Part shown: positions 26,647 to 34,715 of the stretch, in pieces
Layout: each line of letters opens with the position of its first letter
How positions within the stretch are numbered: position 1 is the first letter of the stretch
NCBI RefSeq assembly: GCF_900258515.1
Contig: NZ_LT984884.1
Coordinates: 948,245-1,012,244 of the forward strand
From: Lentibacillus sp. Marseille-P4043
Lineage (GTDB): Bacteria > Bacillota > Bacilli > Bacillales > Amphibacillaceae
DNA: 64,000 bases
Direction: 5' to 3'
Notes under the pieces: generated by a model
The model's input: the letters and a program-made list of their open reading frames with translations, nothing else
Told to the model about the DNA's origin: nothing
Databases searched by the model: none
Translations under genes and position numbers: made by a program

Positions 26647-27606
26647 ATGATTCTTGATGTAAGAGGTGTGACGAAGGTTTTCTCTCGTTCAGGTAAGAGA
26701 AAGGTGATTGCCAATGATAATCTTACATTCAACATAAAAGAGGGACAGATTTTTGGTCTTTTGGGACATAATGGTGCAGGAAAAACGACTTTGGTAAACC
26801 AAATTCTAGGGTTGTTAACTCCTGATGAAGGTGAAATTAATTTACTAGGAAAACCTGTAGTCGAGTCAACAACTCGGGCGCGATCCATTTGTTCCGTACA
26901 GCCACAGTCTCAGGTACCGCTGGGGTTTCTTACTCCAAAACAAGCCGTTACACTTATGGGGAAGATGCGAGCGGGAAAAGGGTTTGATCCGAAGCGGGTG
27001 GAAATACTGTTTGAAGCGTTGGATATGGGTCAGTGGGCAAATACCGAGGGGGAAAAACTTTCAGGTGGTGCACGTCGGTTGACTGCCTTTTGTATGGCGG
27101 TGGTTGCCCCTGGTGATTTAGTCATACTTGATGAACCTACAAATGATGTAGATCCTGTACGTAGACGATATCTATGGCAAGTGATACGCGAACTGACGCA
27201 TGATGGAACTTCAGTTATTTTAGTGACGCATAATGTGGTTGAGGCCGAAAAGGTAGTTGATCGATTGGCTATATTGCATAAAGGGAAATTTCTTACCCAA
27301 GGAACGCCTTCAGAAGTAAAAATGTCAGTAAGTCATCAAATGCGAATGGAGGTCAGTTTGGCTGGGGAGTTAGATGGAATTGATCTACCTAGTTGGGCGC
27401 CTTCTTACCATCATAGTGGTTCCCGTTTGCTATTCTCAATAGATCCTTCAGAAGTACCATCAACAATTCAATGGGCAAGAGATCAAGTGGATAAAGGTCA
27501 TATTATGGATTACTCCTTGTCTCCTGCAACAATTGAAGATGTTTATGTGGAATTAACTTCAGGGAAGGGGGTATCGCATCATGGTGAATATGTTAAGTCA
27601 CTATAA
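26647..27606 (+). CDS. ABC transporter ATP-binding protein, system 2
   Basis: 319 residues. Walker A GHNGAGKTT (about 43), signature LSGGARR, Walker B LVILDEPTNDVDP and the H-loop VTHNVVEAEKV are intact. A ~90-residue C-terminal extension follows the ATPase core. ATG 26647 has GGAGG 6 bases upstream; ATG 26644 is also in frame. It overlaps the permease gene by 26 bases and probably shares a transcript with the TetR gene before it. Likely a drug or peptide exporter. Confidence 0.9.
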   Translation: MILDVRGVTKVFSRSGKRKVIANDNLTFNIKEGQIFGLLGHNGAGKTTLVNQILGLLTPDEGEINLLGKPVVESTTRARSICSVQPQSQVPLGFLTPKQAVTLMGKMRAGKGFDPKRVEILFEALDMGQWANTEGEKLSGGARRLTAFCMAVVAPGDLVILDEPTNDVDPVRRRYLWQVIRELTHDGTSVILVTHNVVEAEKVVDRLAILHKGKFLTQGTPSEVKMSVSHQMRMEVSLAGELDGIDLPSWAPSYHHSGSRLLFSIDPSEVPSTIQWARDQVDKGHIMDYSLSPATIEDVYVELTSGKGVSHHGEYVKSL

Positions 27607-28315
27607 ATACGTTTTTCAAATGCAGTTTATTAGAAATGCAGGTTTTTTTATCGTGATAGCTCTCATTCAAATATTGATATCGATTGGAATCGTTATTGGT
27701 TTTACCTACCTGATTCCAGACCCCAGTACAAACAGCATTCTCTACTTAGCGACGGGAGCACCCACCATCATCTTGATCGTCACAGGATTAGTTATTTTAC
27801 CTCAGCAGATCGGCACGGCCAAAGCTGATGGGTATATGGAGTTTATCAGGACGTGGCCTGTCAAGCGCTCTGTCATTCTAGGAGCTGATACAACTATATG
27901 GATACTTATAACTGTTCCAGGTATCGTTATTTCATCAATCGTTGCCCATTTTATGTTTAACCCCGGATATAGTGTCTCCTGGACTGTTATTCCAGCTTTA
28001 ATTTTGATTGCGCTGACATCCATTGGTGTTGGATACGGTTTTTCTTACATTCTACCTCCCGCAGCTTCACTTGGAATTTCTCAAGTAATCGTCTTTGGGG
28101 CTCTTATGTTTTCGCCAGTAAATTTCCCGATGGAGCGACTTCCAGAGTGGCTTCAAACGCTACATGAAGTACTGCCAATATACTCGATGGCTGAAATTAT
28201 GCGTGCATCAATGGCTGCCTCTACCTTCACTGCAAGTACAGGCAATTACATTAACCTCATTATATGGTGCTTATTAGGTTATGGAGGAGCAATTTTTATT
28301 TTAAATAAAAAGTGA
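27581..28315 (+). CDS. ABC-2 type permease, system 2
   Basis: 244 residues with six hydrophobic helices, the standard ABC-2 export topology. The cytoplasmic loop GTAKADGYMEFIRTWPVKRSVIL between helices 2 and 3 resembles the ExGx coupling loop, and FPMERLPEWLQTLHEVLPIYSMAEIMR is the amphipathic segment before the last helices. It begins inside the end of the ATPase gene (26-base overlap), so translation is coupled. Substrate unknown. Confidence 0.88.
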   Translation: MVNMLSHYKYVFQMQFIRNAGFFIVIALIQILISIGIVIGFTYLIPDPSTNSILYLATGAPTIILIVTGLVILPQQIGTAKADGYMEFIRTWPVKRSVILGADTTIWILITVPGIVISSIVAHFMFNPGYSVSWTVIPALILIALTSIGVGYGFSYILPPAASLGISQVIVFGALMFSPVNFPMERLPEWLQTLHEVLPIYSMAEIMRASMAASTFTASTGNYINLIIWCLLGYGGAIFILNKK

Positions 28316-28320
28316 CTTGC

Positions 28321-28500
28321 AGGGAGATGGGGGCAGGAGGTTTTCTGTACCGTTTGTTGCTAAACCTTCACGGTGGGATAACTAACCTGTTCGAGGCCAC
28401 TATATTTAGCGTCGTTATTAAATACAGTTATCTATATATCGTGGATAGTCATTTTTGTAACCGGACTTTTTCAGCGGCCTCAACCTGTCCCCATGTCTCA
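28321..28500. repeat. REP-like palindromic element 3, degenerate
   Basis: GGGAGATGGGGGCAGG, a middle TTGCTAAACCTTCACGGTGGG and TAACCTGTTCGAGG match element 2 with many changes; a separate half, ACCTGTCCCCATGTCTC, is at about 28484-28499. It may be two overlapping or split copies. Confidence 0.6.
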
Positions 28501-28563
28501 GAAGCATTGTAGTTGAAGTTGTCTGTTAATTGTAGCATAGTGGGTGTAAGGGAGGGACTTGAT

Positions 28564-29034
28564 ATGGGTACAATGGATGAAGTTGTAGAAGGATGGTTGA
28601 GACATCGTTTGGTTGTTCATGATTTGCTTGATTTAGTGGATGATGAGCATATTGATTTTAAACCATGGGATGGCGCCTATTCATTAGGTGATTTGGCGAT
28701 TCATATTGCAACGTCAATGGATATGTTCGCTAAAATGGTTGTGAATGGAAAGTTTGCACCACCAAAAGCGGAAGTTGATTATAAAACAATGGATGATGTG
28801 CGTGAGATTGTTAAGAAGTACACGGAAATGTCGAAGTGGGACTTGAAATCGCTGAATAAAGTAAAAGTAAATGCAGAGATTGAGTTCAACAATGATAAAG
28901 CACCTGGGAGCTTCTGGCTATCGAATGCAATCGATCATGAAATTCATCATAAAGGACAGCTATTTACGTATGTCCGGATGACCGGGGCTAAAGAAGTTCC
29001 GTTTTTTATGAAACATCCAACTGAAGTAAAATAA
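28564..29034 (+). CDS. DinB family protein
   Basis: 156 residues forming a four-helix-bundle DinB/YfiT-like protein. The three metal-binding histidines are visible: HIATS (about 50) and the pair in DHEIHHKGQLFTYVRM (about 130-134). DinB proteins are metal-dependent, thiol-linked transferases or hydrolases (several use bacillithiol), and some members are DNA-damage induced. ATG 28564 follows GGGAGGGACTTGAT; the longer frame from 28513 starts inside repeat DNA. A REP element lies on both sides. Confidence 0.85.
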   Translation: MGTMDEVVEGWLRHRLVVHDLLDLVDDEHIDFKPWDGAYSLGDLAIHIATSMDMFAKMVVNGKFAPPKAEVDYKTMDDVREIVKKYTEMSKWDLKSLNKVKVNAEIEFNNDKAPGSFWLSNAIDHEIHHKGQLFTYVRMTGAKEVPFFMKHPTEVK

Positions 29035-29036
29035 GT

Positions 29037-29091
29037 GGGACGAGGGGACAGGTTAGTTGTCCCAGCAGAGGAACACTAATCTGCCCCTCTG
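29037..29091. repeat. REP-like palindromic element 4
   Basis: GGGACGAGGGGACAGG with TTAGTTGTCCCA, then AGAGGAACACTAATCTGCCCC in the reverse sense. Same core as the other four copies; sits just after dinB. Confidence 0.7.
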
Positions 29092-29096
29092 TACCA

Positions 29097-29279
29097 TTAT
29101 TCACTCCAATTTCGTGGGCTCCACAGGGTACCGTCCAATTCGCCTTCCATTTGCGTAATTCGTTTTGCTTGTTCTTTTATAATGCCTCGTGCCGCTTCAA
29201 TAAGAGCTCTCTGTTTGTAGTCACTGCTATTGTGGTATACACGCTCCAATTCCTGAAGCATCCAATCTTCTTTTTCCAA
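29097..29279 (-). CDS. Small helical protein of unknown function
   Basis: 60 residues, strongly helical and charged (EDWMLQELERVYHNSSDYKQ, ARGIIKEQAKRITQMEGEL). It starts with TTG at 29277-29279, 7 bases after AGGAGGG, and lies 17 bases downstream of the oxidoreductase gene, so the two are probably co-transcribed. No family recognised. Confidence 0.6.
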   Translation of the reverse strand: MEKEDWMLQELERVYHNSSDYKQRALIEAARGIIKEQAKRITQMEGELDGTLWSPRNWSE

Positions 29280-29296
29280 TTTCGACCCTCCTGGAC

Positions 29297-29989
29297 TTAA
29301 TACATTTGTTCCAACACTAGTTTTAATTCGTCAATGGTTTCTCTATTTTCCTCGATAAGGTCGATCGCATGTATTAAAGTTGTATCGTCACCAGACTTCA
29401 ATGTTGCTTTATCTGTATTTTTAAGCTGTTTAATTAACCATTTCTCTCTTGACTCAAGACTACTATCATTTTCGTTTGTAAGCATTTGCTGGTAAGCTAC
29501 TAACATTTCCATCTTCTCTTCCTCGGTCATAAAGGAAAACTGAAAAATGGATAATGGCTTAAGATAAATCATTCCTGTTTTATAGGCCATTGCTTGATAT
29601 GGTTTTGTAAGTTCACTGATGCTGAATTGCTCTTTGCCGCCAGCTTGATAATCACTTTCATTAACCCCGATCATTAAAATTAAACCAAATTCCTTCCCGA
29701 CTAGAGCATTCCCTTTTTTCCCATGGGCGAAGTCATACGCTAAGACCTCATCTTGCCAATGCTTTAAGAGGGCCGGTGAACTGTACCAATAAAACGGAAA
29801 TTGGAAAAGAATACGATCATGCTGGTTCAGTAATTCCTGTTCTTTAGCAACATCAATCTTTCCATTTGGATACGTTTTTTCTAAATGATGAATCGTCACA
29901 TCTTCTTTATCGGGAACTGAATTTAAAAAGTATTGTTGACTACTGGATTCTAGAATATCTGGATGTGATACAATCACCAAAGTTTTCAT
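29297..29989 (-). CDS. NAD(P)H-dependent oxidoreductase, flavodoxin-like fold (quinone reductase type)
   Basis: 230 residues. The flavodoxin_2 (PF02525) landmarks are present: VIVSHPDILESSSQQYFL at the N-terminus, DRILFQFPFYWYSSPALLKHWQDEVL (about 58-83, FMN and quinone contacts) and a later YDFAHG-like segment. Such enzymes (YwrO, MdaB, KefF) use FMN to reduce quinones or electrophiles with two electrons. The C-terminal ~60 residues are an extra helical extension. It is first in a two-gene transcript with the small helical protein. Confidence 0.88.
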   Translation of the reverse strand: MKTLVIVSHPDILESSSQQYFLNSVPDKEDVTIHHLEKTYPNGKIDVAKEQELLNQHDRILFQFPFYWYSSPALLKHWQDEVLAYDFAHGKKGNALVGKEFGLILMIGVNESDYQAGGKEQFSISELTKPYQAMAYKTGMIYLKPLSIFQFSFMTEEEKMEMLVAYQQMLTNENDSSLESREKWLIKQLKNTDKATLKSGDDTTLIHAIDLIEENRETIDELKLVLEQMY

Positions 29990-30160
29990 CGTCTTTCCCC
30001 TACTTTCTATGTTCCTTCAATATTTGAACGCCTAACATGGCTGAAATAATGAATTATTCTTACTTTATCATAGCAATATGAGACACCTATTATCAAATGT
30101 CAGTGTTGCGGTTTTAGAAATTTTTATGTAAGGCCTTTTTTGTAGCATGAAGTGCGAGGG

Positions 30161-30662
30161 TATCAGCGCTAGGATGAAAACATCGTCCGGAACGCAGAAA
30201 CATCGGCCCGAGAGAGAAAACATCGTCCGGAACGCAGAAACATCGGCCCGGGGGCAGAAACATCGGCGCCAGGGAGAAAACATCAGCCCGAACGCAAGAA
30301 CATCAACCCGAGCGCGGGAACATCAGCCCGAGCGAGGAAACATCAGCCCGAATGCGAGAACATCAACCCGAGAGAGAAAACATCAGCCCGAACGCAAGAA
30401 CATCAACCCGAACGCGAGAACATCAACCCGAATCGCAAAACATCAACCCGAGCGAGGAAACATCAGCCCGAGCGAGGAAACATCGCCCCGAATCGCGAGA
30501 ACATCAACCCGAATCGCGAAAACATCAGCCCGAGCGAGGAAACATCAGCCCGAGCGCGAGAATATCGACCGGAAACGCGGGAACATCAACCCGAGCGCGG
30601 GAACATCAGCCCGAGCGAGGAAACATCAGCCCGAGCGAGGAAACATCGCCCCGAACGTGATC
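30161..30662. repeat. Degenerate 20-bp tandem repeat array, locus 2 (about 25 units)
   Basis: Units of 20 bases, three or four of 21, with the commonest form CATCAGCCCGAGCGAGGAAA. CATC at the start, CCCG in the middle and GAAA or GGAA at the end are best kept. The first unit, TATCAGCGCTAGGATGAAAA, closely matches units of the array at 372-511. Long open frames through the array (for example 30147-30704) are a by-product of its low stop content, because a 20-base period cycles all three frames. It fills the gap between the oxidoreductase and glycosyltransferase promoters; 29990-30160 holds nothing else I recognise. Confidence 0.9.
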
Positions 30663-30742
30663 AACTCCAGGAAGAAAACTGCTTTTTGTAAAACAGAAAT
30701 ATAAAGTATGGTATGATGAAGAAAAAATTAAGGTGAGTATCG

Positions 30743-31744
30743 ATGAAAAAAGTTGGACTCGTGATGAGAAAAATACAATTTACCGAAGCGCAAGGACCAC
30801 GCATTTTTGCTGATAGACTGAAGCAACTATGTAAAGAATTTGGTGTGGATATTGTCTTTATATCTCCTGAGCGGCATGTTAGCGGGTATGATTGGATTCC
30901 AGGATATGAGCATGAAAAAGGCGATCTGGTCAATTATGATATTGTTTTAGACAAAATTTACTCGGAAAATATTGATCATGTGATATATACAGTTTCTGGC
31001 TTTACCTATTTGAAAATGTTTATTGAAAATAGTGTTCTTTTCCCACATAGTTTTCCTGATCCGGCTTTGACTGGTTATGAAATGATGAGGCCATTTTACG
31101 AAATAGTGGATAAGGCCATTGTCCAAACGGAATATTTGAAGCGTGAATTGCATACAAATTTTGGTGTTACGGATGTTTCTGTTATCCCAATTGGTTTCAA
31201 TGAAAGGCTGGCGAGTAAACATTTCGATCCTTCGCAAGTCGTTGATAATCGTGTGCTTTGGATAGGTAGAGATGAAGCAAATAGGCGCCCTGATCTGGTG
31301 CTGGAATATGCACGAAGAAATCCGGATAAAGAAGTGTTTATGGTCTTTGGCGGGGAGCGGTACAGGGAGAGCATGAAAAAATATAACATACCTGATAATG
31401 TGAAACTGCAATTTGCTTTAACGCAAGATGACATCTTTGCGCTTATGAATTCTGCAAAAGTGTATTGGAGCTGTTCTAAATTTGATACATTTGCCATGCC
31501 GCTAACAGAAGCATTAGCAATGGGAAAAATGGTCGTGAAACCGGAGCATCCTTGTTATGACCATATCAGTTCCACACACTCCTTTTCTGGTAATGAGAAG
31601 AACTGGTTTGAACTCGTGAACATGGCTGCAGCTTCACCTAATAAAGTTTCAATGGAGAACCGGCAGTATGCTTTTGACAAATTTACAAGTGAAGTCATGA
31701 AGCAGGGGTATCGGGACTTTTTTGATCAATGGTTAAGGAAATAA
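30743..31744 (+). CDS. Glycosyltransferase, GT4/GT-B family
   Basis: 333 residues with a two-Rossmann GT-B layout. The second half has NRVLWIGRDEANRRPDLVLEYARRNPDKEVFMVFGG, then the donor-binding segment DTFAMPLTEALAMGKMVV (about 275-292), which corresponds to the E-x7-E motif with Asp in place of the first Glu. The first half is less typical (VLDKIYSENIDHVIYTVSGF). It should transfer a sugar from a nucleotide-sugar; acceptor unknown. It is monocistronic; AAGGTGAGTATCG precedes the ATG and a TATGGTATGAT -10-like sequence lies just before, directly after the repeat array. Confidence 0.75.
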   Translation: MKKVGLVMRKIQFTEAQGPRIFADRLKQLCKEFGVDIVFISPERHVSGYDWIPGYEHEKGDLVNYDIVLDKIYSENIDHVIYTVSGFTYLKMFIENSVLFPHSFPDPALTGYEMMRPFYEIVDKAIVQTEYLKRELHTNFGVTDVSVIPIGFNERLASKHFDPSQVVDNRVLWIGRDEANRRPDLVLEYARRNPDKEVFMVFGGERYRESMKKYNIPDNVKLQFALTQDDIFALMNSAKVYWSCSKFDTFAMPLTEALAMGKMVVKPEHPCYDHISSTHSFSGNEKNWFELVNMAAASPNKVSMENRQYAFDKFTSEVMKQGYRDFFDQWLRK

Positions 31745-31750
31745 CAAAAC

Positions 31751-31776
31751 CACTTTTACAGTAGGATGTAAAAGTG
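31751..31776 (+). terminator. Hairpin after the glycosyltransferase gene
   Basis: CACTTTTACA with TGTAAAAGTG forms a perfect stem 7 bases after the stop codon; little T run. Confidence 0.55.
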
Positions 31777-31803
31777 AGCGAAATACTTTTCAAAGATTAG
31801 TAG

Positions 31804-31846
31804 AAGGTCTATTATAGATTCTTCTATTATTTTTTAGACCTTTTTT
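31804..31846 (+). terminator. Intrinsic terminator upstream of lrgA
   Basis: AAGGTCT pairs with AGACCTT and is followed by TTTTTT; it insulates the lrgAB operon from the glycosyltransferase. Confidence 0.65.
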
Positions 31847-31875
31847 AGCTATCAAACTGGTAAAAAACCCACTGA

Positions 31876-32286
31876 ATGGAGTTCCACTTTATTAAGAAAG
31901 AAGTGTCATGTGAATTGCGGAGAATGTGTAAAATTATTATTCAAATTGTTATATTGTATTGTGTTTTTTTAGTCGGAAATTGGATTCAGCATTCCCTAAA
32001 CTTGTTTATACCGGGGAGTGTCATTGGGATGATTCTGCTATTTATCTTGCTCTCTACAAATATATTAAAAGCAAAGTGGATTGAGGAAGGGTCGAATTTT
32101 ATTATCAAAAATTTAACGCTCTTTTTTATCCCGGCAACTGCAGGGATCTTGAATTACTTTGACGTTTTTTCTGGCAAGGGGTTCCTTCTGGTCATCATTG
32201 TCCTCATAAGTACGGTTTTCGTTATGGGTGGTTCAGGATTTGTAAGTCAATGGATTATCAAAAGAAAGGAATTAAAACATGATTAA
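31876..32286 (+). CDS. CidA/LrgA family holin-like protein
   Basis: 136 residues with four hydrophobic helices; LNLFIPGSVIGMILLFILL and NLTLFFIPATAGILNYF are the conserved CidA/LrgA segments. These membrane proteins act with LrgB/CidB partners in controlling murein hydrolase activity and, in several bacilli, in pyruvate movement. It overlaps the lrgB gene by 8 bases. The start is uncertain: ATG 31876 has no good ribosome site, and the first helix begins near the internal MCKIIIQIVIL (ATG 31924). Confidence 0.85.
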   Translation: MEFHFIKKEVSCELRRMCKIIIQIVILYCVFLVGNWIQHSLNLFIPGSVIGMILLFILLSTNILKAKWIEEGSNFIIKNLTLFFIPATAGILNYFDVFSGKGFLLVIIVLISTVFVMGGSGFVSQWIIKRKELKHD

Positions 32287-32968
32287 TTTCCTTATTGGTT
32301 TAGCTGCGATTGTTGGCACACTTCTTATTTTTTTGTTTGCGACAAAAGTTCACAACAGATTCGATTATACCTTTACAGCACCTGTTATTATAGCAACTTT
32401 TATTATCATTGTTGGACTGCTCATTTTTGATATACCATATGAAACGTACATGATCGGCGGAGAATGGATTAATAAGCTGCTGGGACCGGCTGTTGTGGCG
32501 CTTGCTTACCCGCTTTATCAACAGCGTGGGGTACTAAAAAAGCTGATTATCCCTGTCTTTGGTGGTACACTTTTTGGAGCAATTGTTGGCGTGTCTACTG
32601 GCATACTACTGACAAAGTGGGCTGGATTTGATCGGCTAATTATTTATTCGCTAAGCCCTAAATCGGTAACTACTCCGGTTGCGATGGCGATTGCGGATTC
32701 AAATGGAGGGATCACACCATTGGCAGCTGTTTTTGTCATGATTGCCGGAATTGGTGGTGTTACGATTAGCTCCATTGTTTTGAAATATTTCCATGTTCAT
32801 CACTATCTAGGTCGTGGTGTGGGGATGGGGTGTGCATCGCATGCCATTGGAACTGCGGCCGCGATGGAGCACAATCAGCTTGAGGGCTCCATCAGTACGA
32901 TTGCAATGGTTGTTAGTGCAGTTGTGGTGTCGATCATAACACCGGGATTGATTGTACTGCTGATGTAA
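32279..32968 (+). CDS. LrgB/CidB family membrane protein
   Basis: 229 residues with about six to seven helices. LSPKSVTTPVAMAIADSNGGI (about residue 125) and RGVGMGCASHAIGTAAAMEHNQLEGSISTIAM (about 180) are the LrgB hallmarks. It is the partner of the upstream CidA/LrgA-like protein and is coupled to it by an 8-base overlap. Together they form the Lrg/Cid-type system that tunes autolysis and pyruvate flux. No LytSR or CidR regulator gene is adjacent. Confidence 0.9.
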   Translation: MINFLIGLAAIVGTLLIFLFATKVHNRFDYTFTAPVIIATFIIIVGLLIFDIPYETYMIGGEWINKLLGPAVVALAYPLYQQRGVLKKLIIPVFGGTLFGAIVGVSTGILLTKWAGFDRLIIYSLSPKSVTTPVAMAIADSNGGITPLAAVFVMIAGIGGVTISSIVLKYFHVHHYLGRGVGMGCASHAIGTAAAMEHNQLEGSISTIAMVVSAVVVSIITPGLIVLLM

Positions 32969-33063
32969 GATTGAAATGCATGCTTTTCGTTCATAACCTG
33001 TTTTTAAGTGTCGTTTTTTATCCATACTAAATATAGGTTTGAAATGGAAAGTAGGAAATATAA

Positions 33064-33639
33064 ATGATTCAACAGTTACTGGAATGGCTAAGTGCTTTTG
33101 GCAAGCCAGGTTTATATATTGTCATGTTGTTGGAAGGTTCATCCCTGCCTTTTCCAGGTGTGGTTCTGGTGCTTTCCTTCGGCTATATATTATCTCCGGG
33201 GTATTTAAATACGGCCTTGCTGGCAGTTAACATGAGCGTGTGTTACAGCCTTGCCAGCTTGATTCCTTATTTTTTAGGTATGAAGCTAGAGGGATTTTTT
33301 TCAAAAAAGCTAAAGAAGGGCTTGGACAAGGGAAAGTCATTCTTTAATCGGTATGGGGTATGGAGCATCGCTTTATCCCGTCCGCTTGGTGTCGGTAATT
33401 ATATTTCCTATATAGCGGGTATGAGCGGGATTAACATAGTCAAATACTTTATGTTGACGTTTGTAGGAATATATCCGTGGTCCTATATCATGATCATTTT
33501 AGGAGATTATTTCCAGGGCAATTATGACAAATTCAAAAGCTTTTTCGACTCCTATCGTATTTATGTTTATATAGCACTTCTAGTTGTTGTCATTGGGATT
33601 ATAATATTTTATATTTTAAAAAGGATAAGAAAAGACTAA
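33064..33639 (+). CDS. DedA family membrane protein (second paralogue)
   Basis: 191 residues: LEGSSLPFPGVVLVLSFGY is the N-terminal DedA re-entrant motif, followed by FNRYGVWSIALSRPLGVGNYISYIAGMSGI, equivalent to the conserved F-x-R-x-P region, though the usual RFxP arginine environment is altered to SRPLG. Several membrane helices follow. It is distinct from the DedA at 557-1156 and may serve another lipid. The start is ATG 33064, shortly after GGAAAGTAGGAAAT. It may be transcribed with lrgAB, 95 bases upstream. Confidence 0.85.
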   Translation: MIQQLLEWLSAFGKPGLYIVMLLEGSSLPFPGVVLVLSFGYILSPGYLNTALLAVNMSVCYSLASLIPYFLGMKLEGFFSKKLKKGLDKGKSFFNRYGVWSIALSRPLGVGNYISYIAGMSGINIVKYFMLTFVGIYPWSYIMIILGDYFQGNYDKFKSFFDSYRIYVYIALLVVVIGIIIFYILKRIRKD

Positions 33640-33661
33640 ATAAAGCTCAAATCAATCCTAA

Positions 33662-34069
33662 CTATCGCCAGCGAAGAGTCATAACTAATTTACAGCAGTC
33701 TGTCTTTTCTACTTTGGACGTCATTTCAAGTGTGATTGCATCCGGATTATAATCTATGTCGACTGTTTCTTTTACTCCGGTTGATTGGATCAATTTTTCA
33801 ACTTCATCTTTGTTGTTTTGTTGAGCAGCCTTCATTACTTGGTGGGCAAATTCCTTGGAATCGGCAAGTTTGTTTAACACGATCGTGGCGTCACTCATCA
33901 ACTTCTTAAAGGACCCAGCTGACTGATGAAAAAGGGTTGGGTCAGCTTCTGGGTATTGCGGACGAGCACTTAGCATATGTGGTGATACTGGATAGTACAT
34001 AATTGGATGGTAAACAGGTTGCATGTATGATGTGCAACATAATGGGTAGGAGCCAGTTGGGTAAAACAT
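33662..34069 (-). CDS. Tyr/Pro-rich small protein, probable spore coat component (YuzC-like)
   Basis: 135 residues. The N-terminal ~40 are rich in Tyr, Pro and Met (MFYPTGSYPLCC, YHPIMYYPVSPHML), followed by a helical domain (LFHQSAGSFKKLMSDATIVL, FAHQVMKAAQQNNKDEVEKL) and a C-terminal DCCKLVMTLRWR. This arrangement resembles B. subtilis YuzC, an inner spore coat protein, but the link is from memory of the fold pattern rather than alignment. It has no signal peptide. GGAGGGAATCATA precedes the ATG. Monocistronic, convergent with DedA. Confidence 0.55.
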   Translation of the reverse strand: MFYPTGSYPLCCTSYMQPVYHPIMYYPVSPHMLSARPQYPEADPTLFHQSAGSFKKLMSDATIVLNKLADSKEFAHQVMKAAQQNNKDEVEKLIQSTGVKETVDIDYNPDAITLEMTSKVEKTDCCKLVMTLRWR

Positions 34070-34152
34070 TATGATTCCCTCCAGGTTTGGAAAATTAGTA
34101 CACTATATGCTTGAAAAGTTATGATGTGAAAATGCACTACAAAAAACAGGGC

Positions 34153-34181
34153 TGGGACAACTAACCTGTCCCCATGTCCCG
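34153..34181. repeat. REP-like palindromic element 5
   Basis: The reverse complement reads GGGACATGGGGACAGG then TTAGTTGTCCCA, identical in its core to element 2 at 25803. It lies between the coat-like gene and the DUF4870 gene. Confidence 0.75.
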
Positions 34182-34190
34182 ATAATGGTG

Positions 34191-34502
34191 TCAGATGAAT
34201 ATCTTAATTCCTTGTACGATGTTCCAAATAAGATAGACAATATACAAAATGCCAGCAAGAAGATATCCAATTACGATAGACCCTGTTGCTAATCCAAATG
34301 AATTGGAAAGGCCAAAAATAATTCCTAATACAATCGCTAACAGAATGACGATAAATGGTATAATATGAGAAATTAATGCTCGTTTGGCGTGATACTTAAC
34401 GGGCTCTTCTACTACAAAATACACAATAAGCGGGAATAAAAAAGGTGCGAAAAAGATACTAAAGTAATTCAATGATGATAATACTTTGCTGCTTGTGTCC
34501 AT
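34191..34502 (-). CDS. DUF4870 domain membrane protein
   Basis: 103 residues with three hydrophobic helices; the segment YFSIFFAPFLFPLIVYFVVEE...YHAKRALISHI is the DUF4870 (Tic20-like) signature, with the cytoplasmic YHAKRAL-type loop after helix 1. Function unknown. ATG 34502 is chosen because AAAGGAGAA lies 7 bases before it; the frame is open to 34520. Confidence 0.8.
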   Translation of the reverse strand: MDTSSKVLSSLNYFSIFFAPFLFPLIVYFVVEEPVKYHAKRALISHIIPFIVILLAIVLGIIFGLSNSFGLATGSIVIGYLLAGILYIVYLIWNIVQGIKIFI

Positions 34503-34715
34503 GGCTTGTTCTCCTTTCATCCTATTCTAAGGTTATTATGCCCGTTTTGATTGGTTTAAGCTATTGAATGGTTTGAATAAACATGGGACATATTCGCATG
34601 TATATCACAAAACACACAAAATATAACATGAGTTACCAAACGCAGGTACATTAATAAAATATGATAAGCTATCAGTAGAAGATACGCAACTAACGGGATG
34701 GAAGGTGGGGTACTT

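Noticed and set aside
30161..30662. Possible CRISPR array
   Set aside because: Units follow each other with no unique spacers, the unit is only 20 bp and not palindromic, and no cas gene is present.
30147..30704. 185-residue and 102-residue open frames rich in Arg, His, Glu and Pro
   Set aside because: They run through the 20-bp tandem array; the low stop content of the unit opens all frames, and there is no ribosome site or conserved fold.
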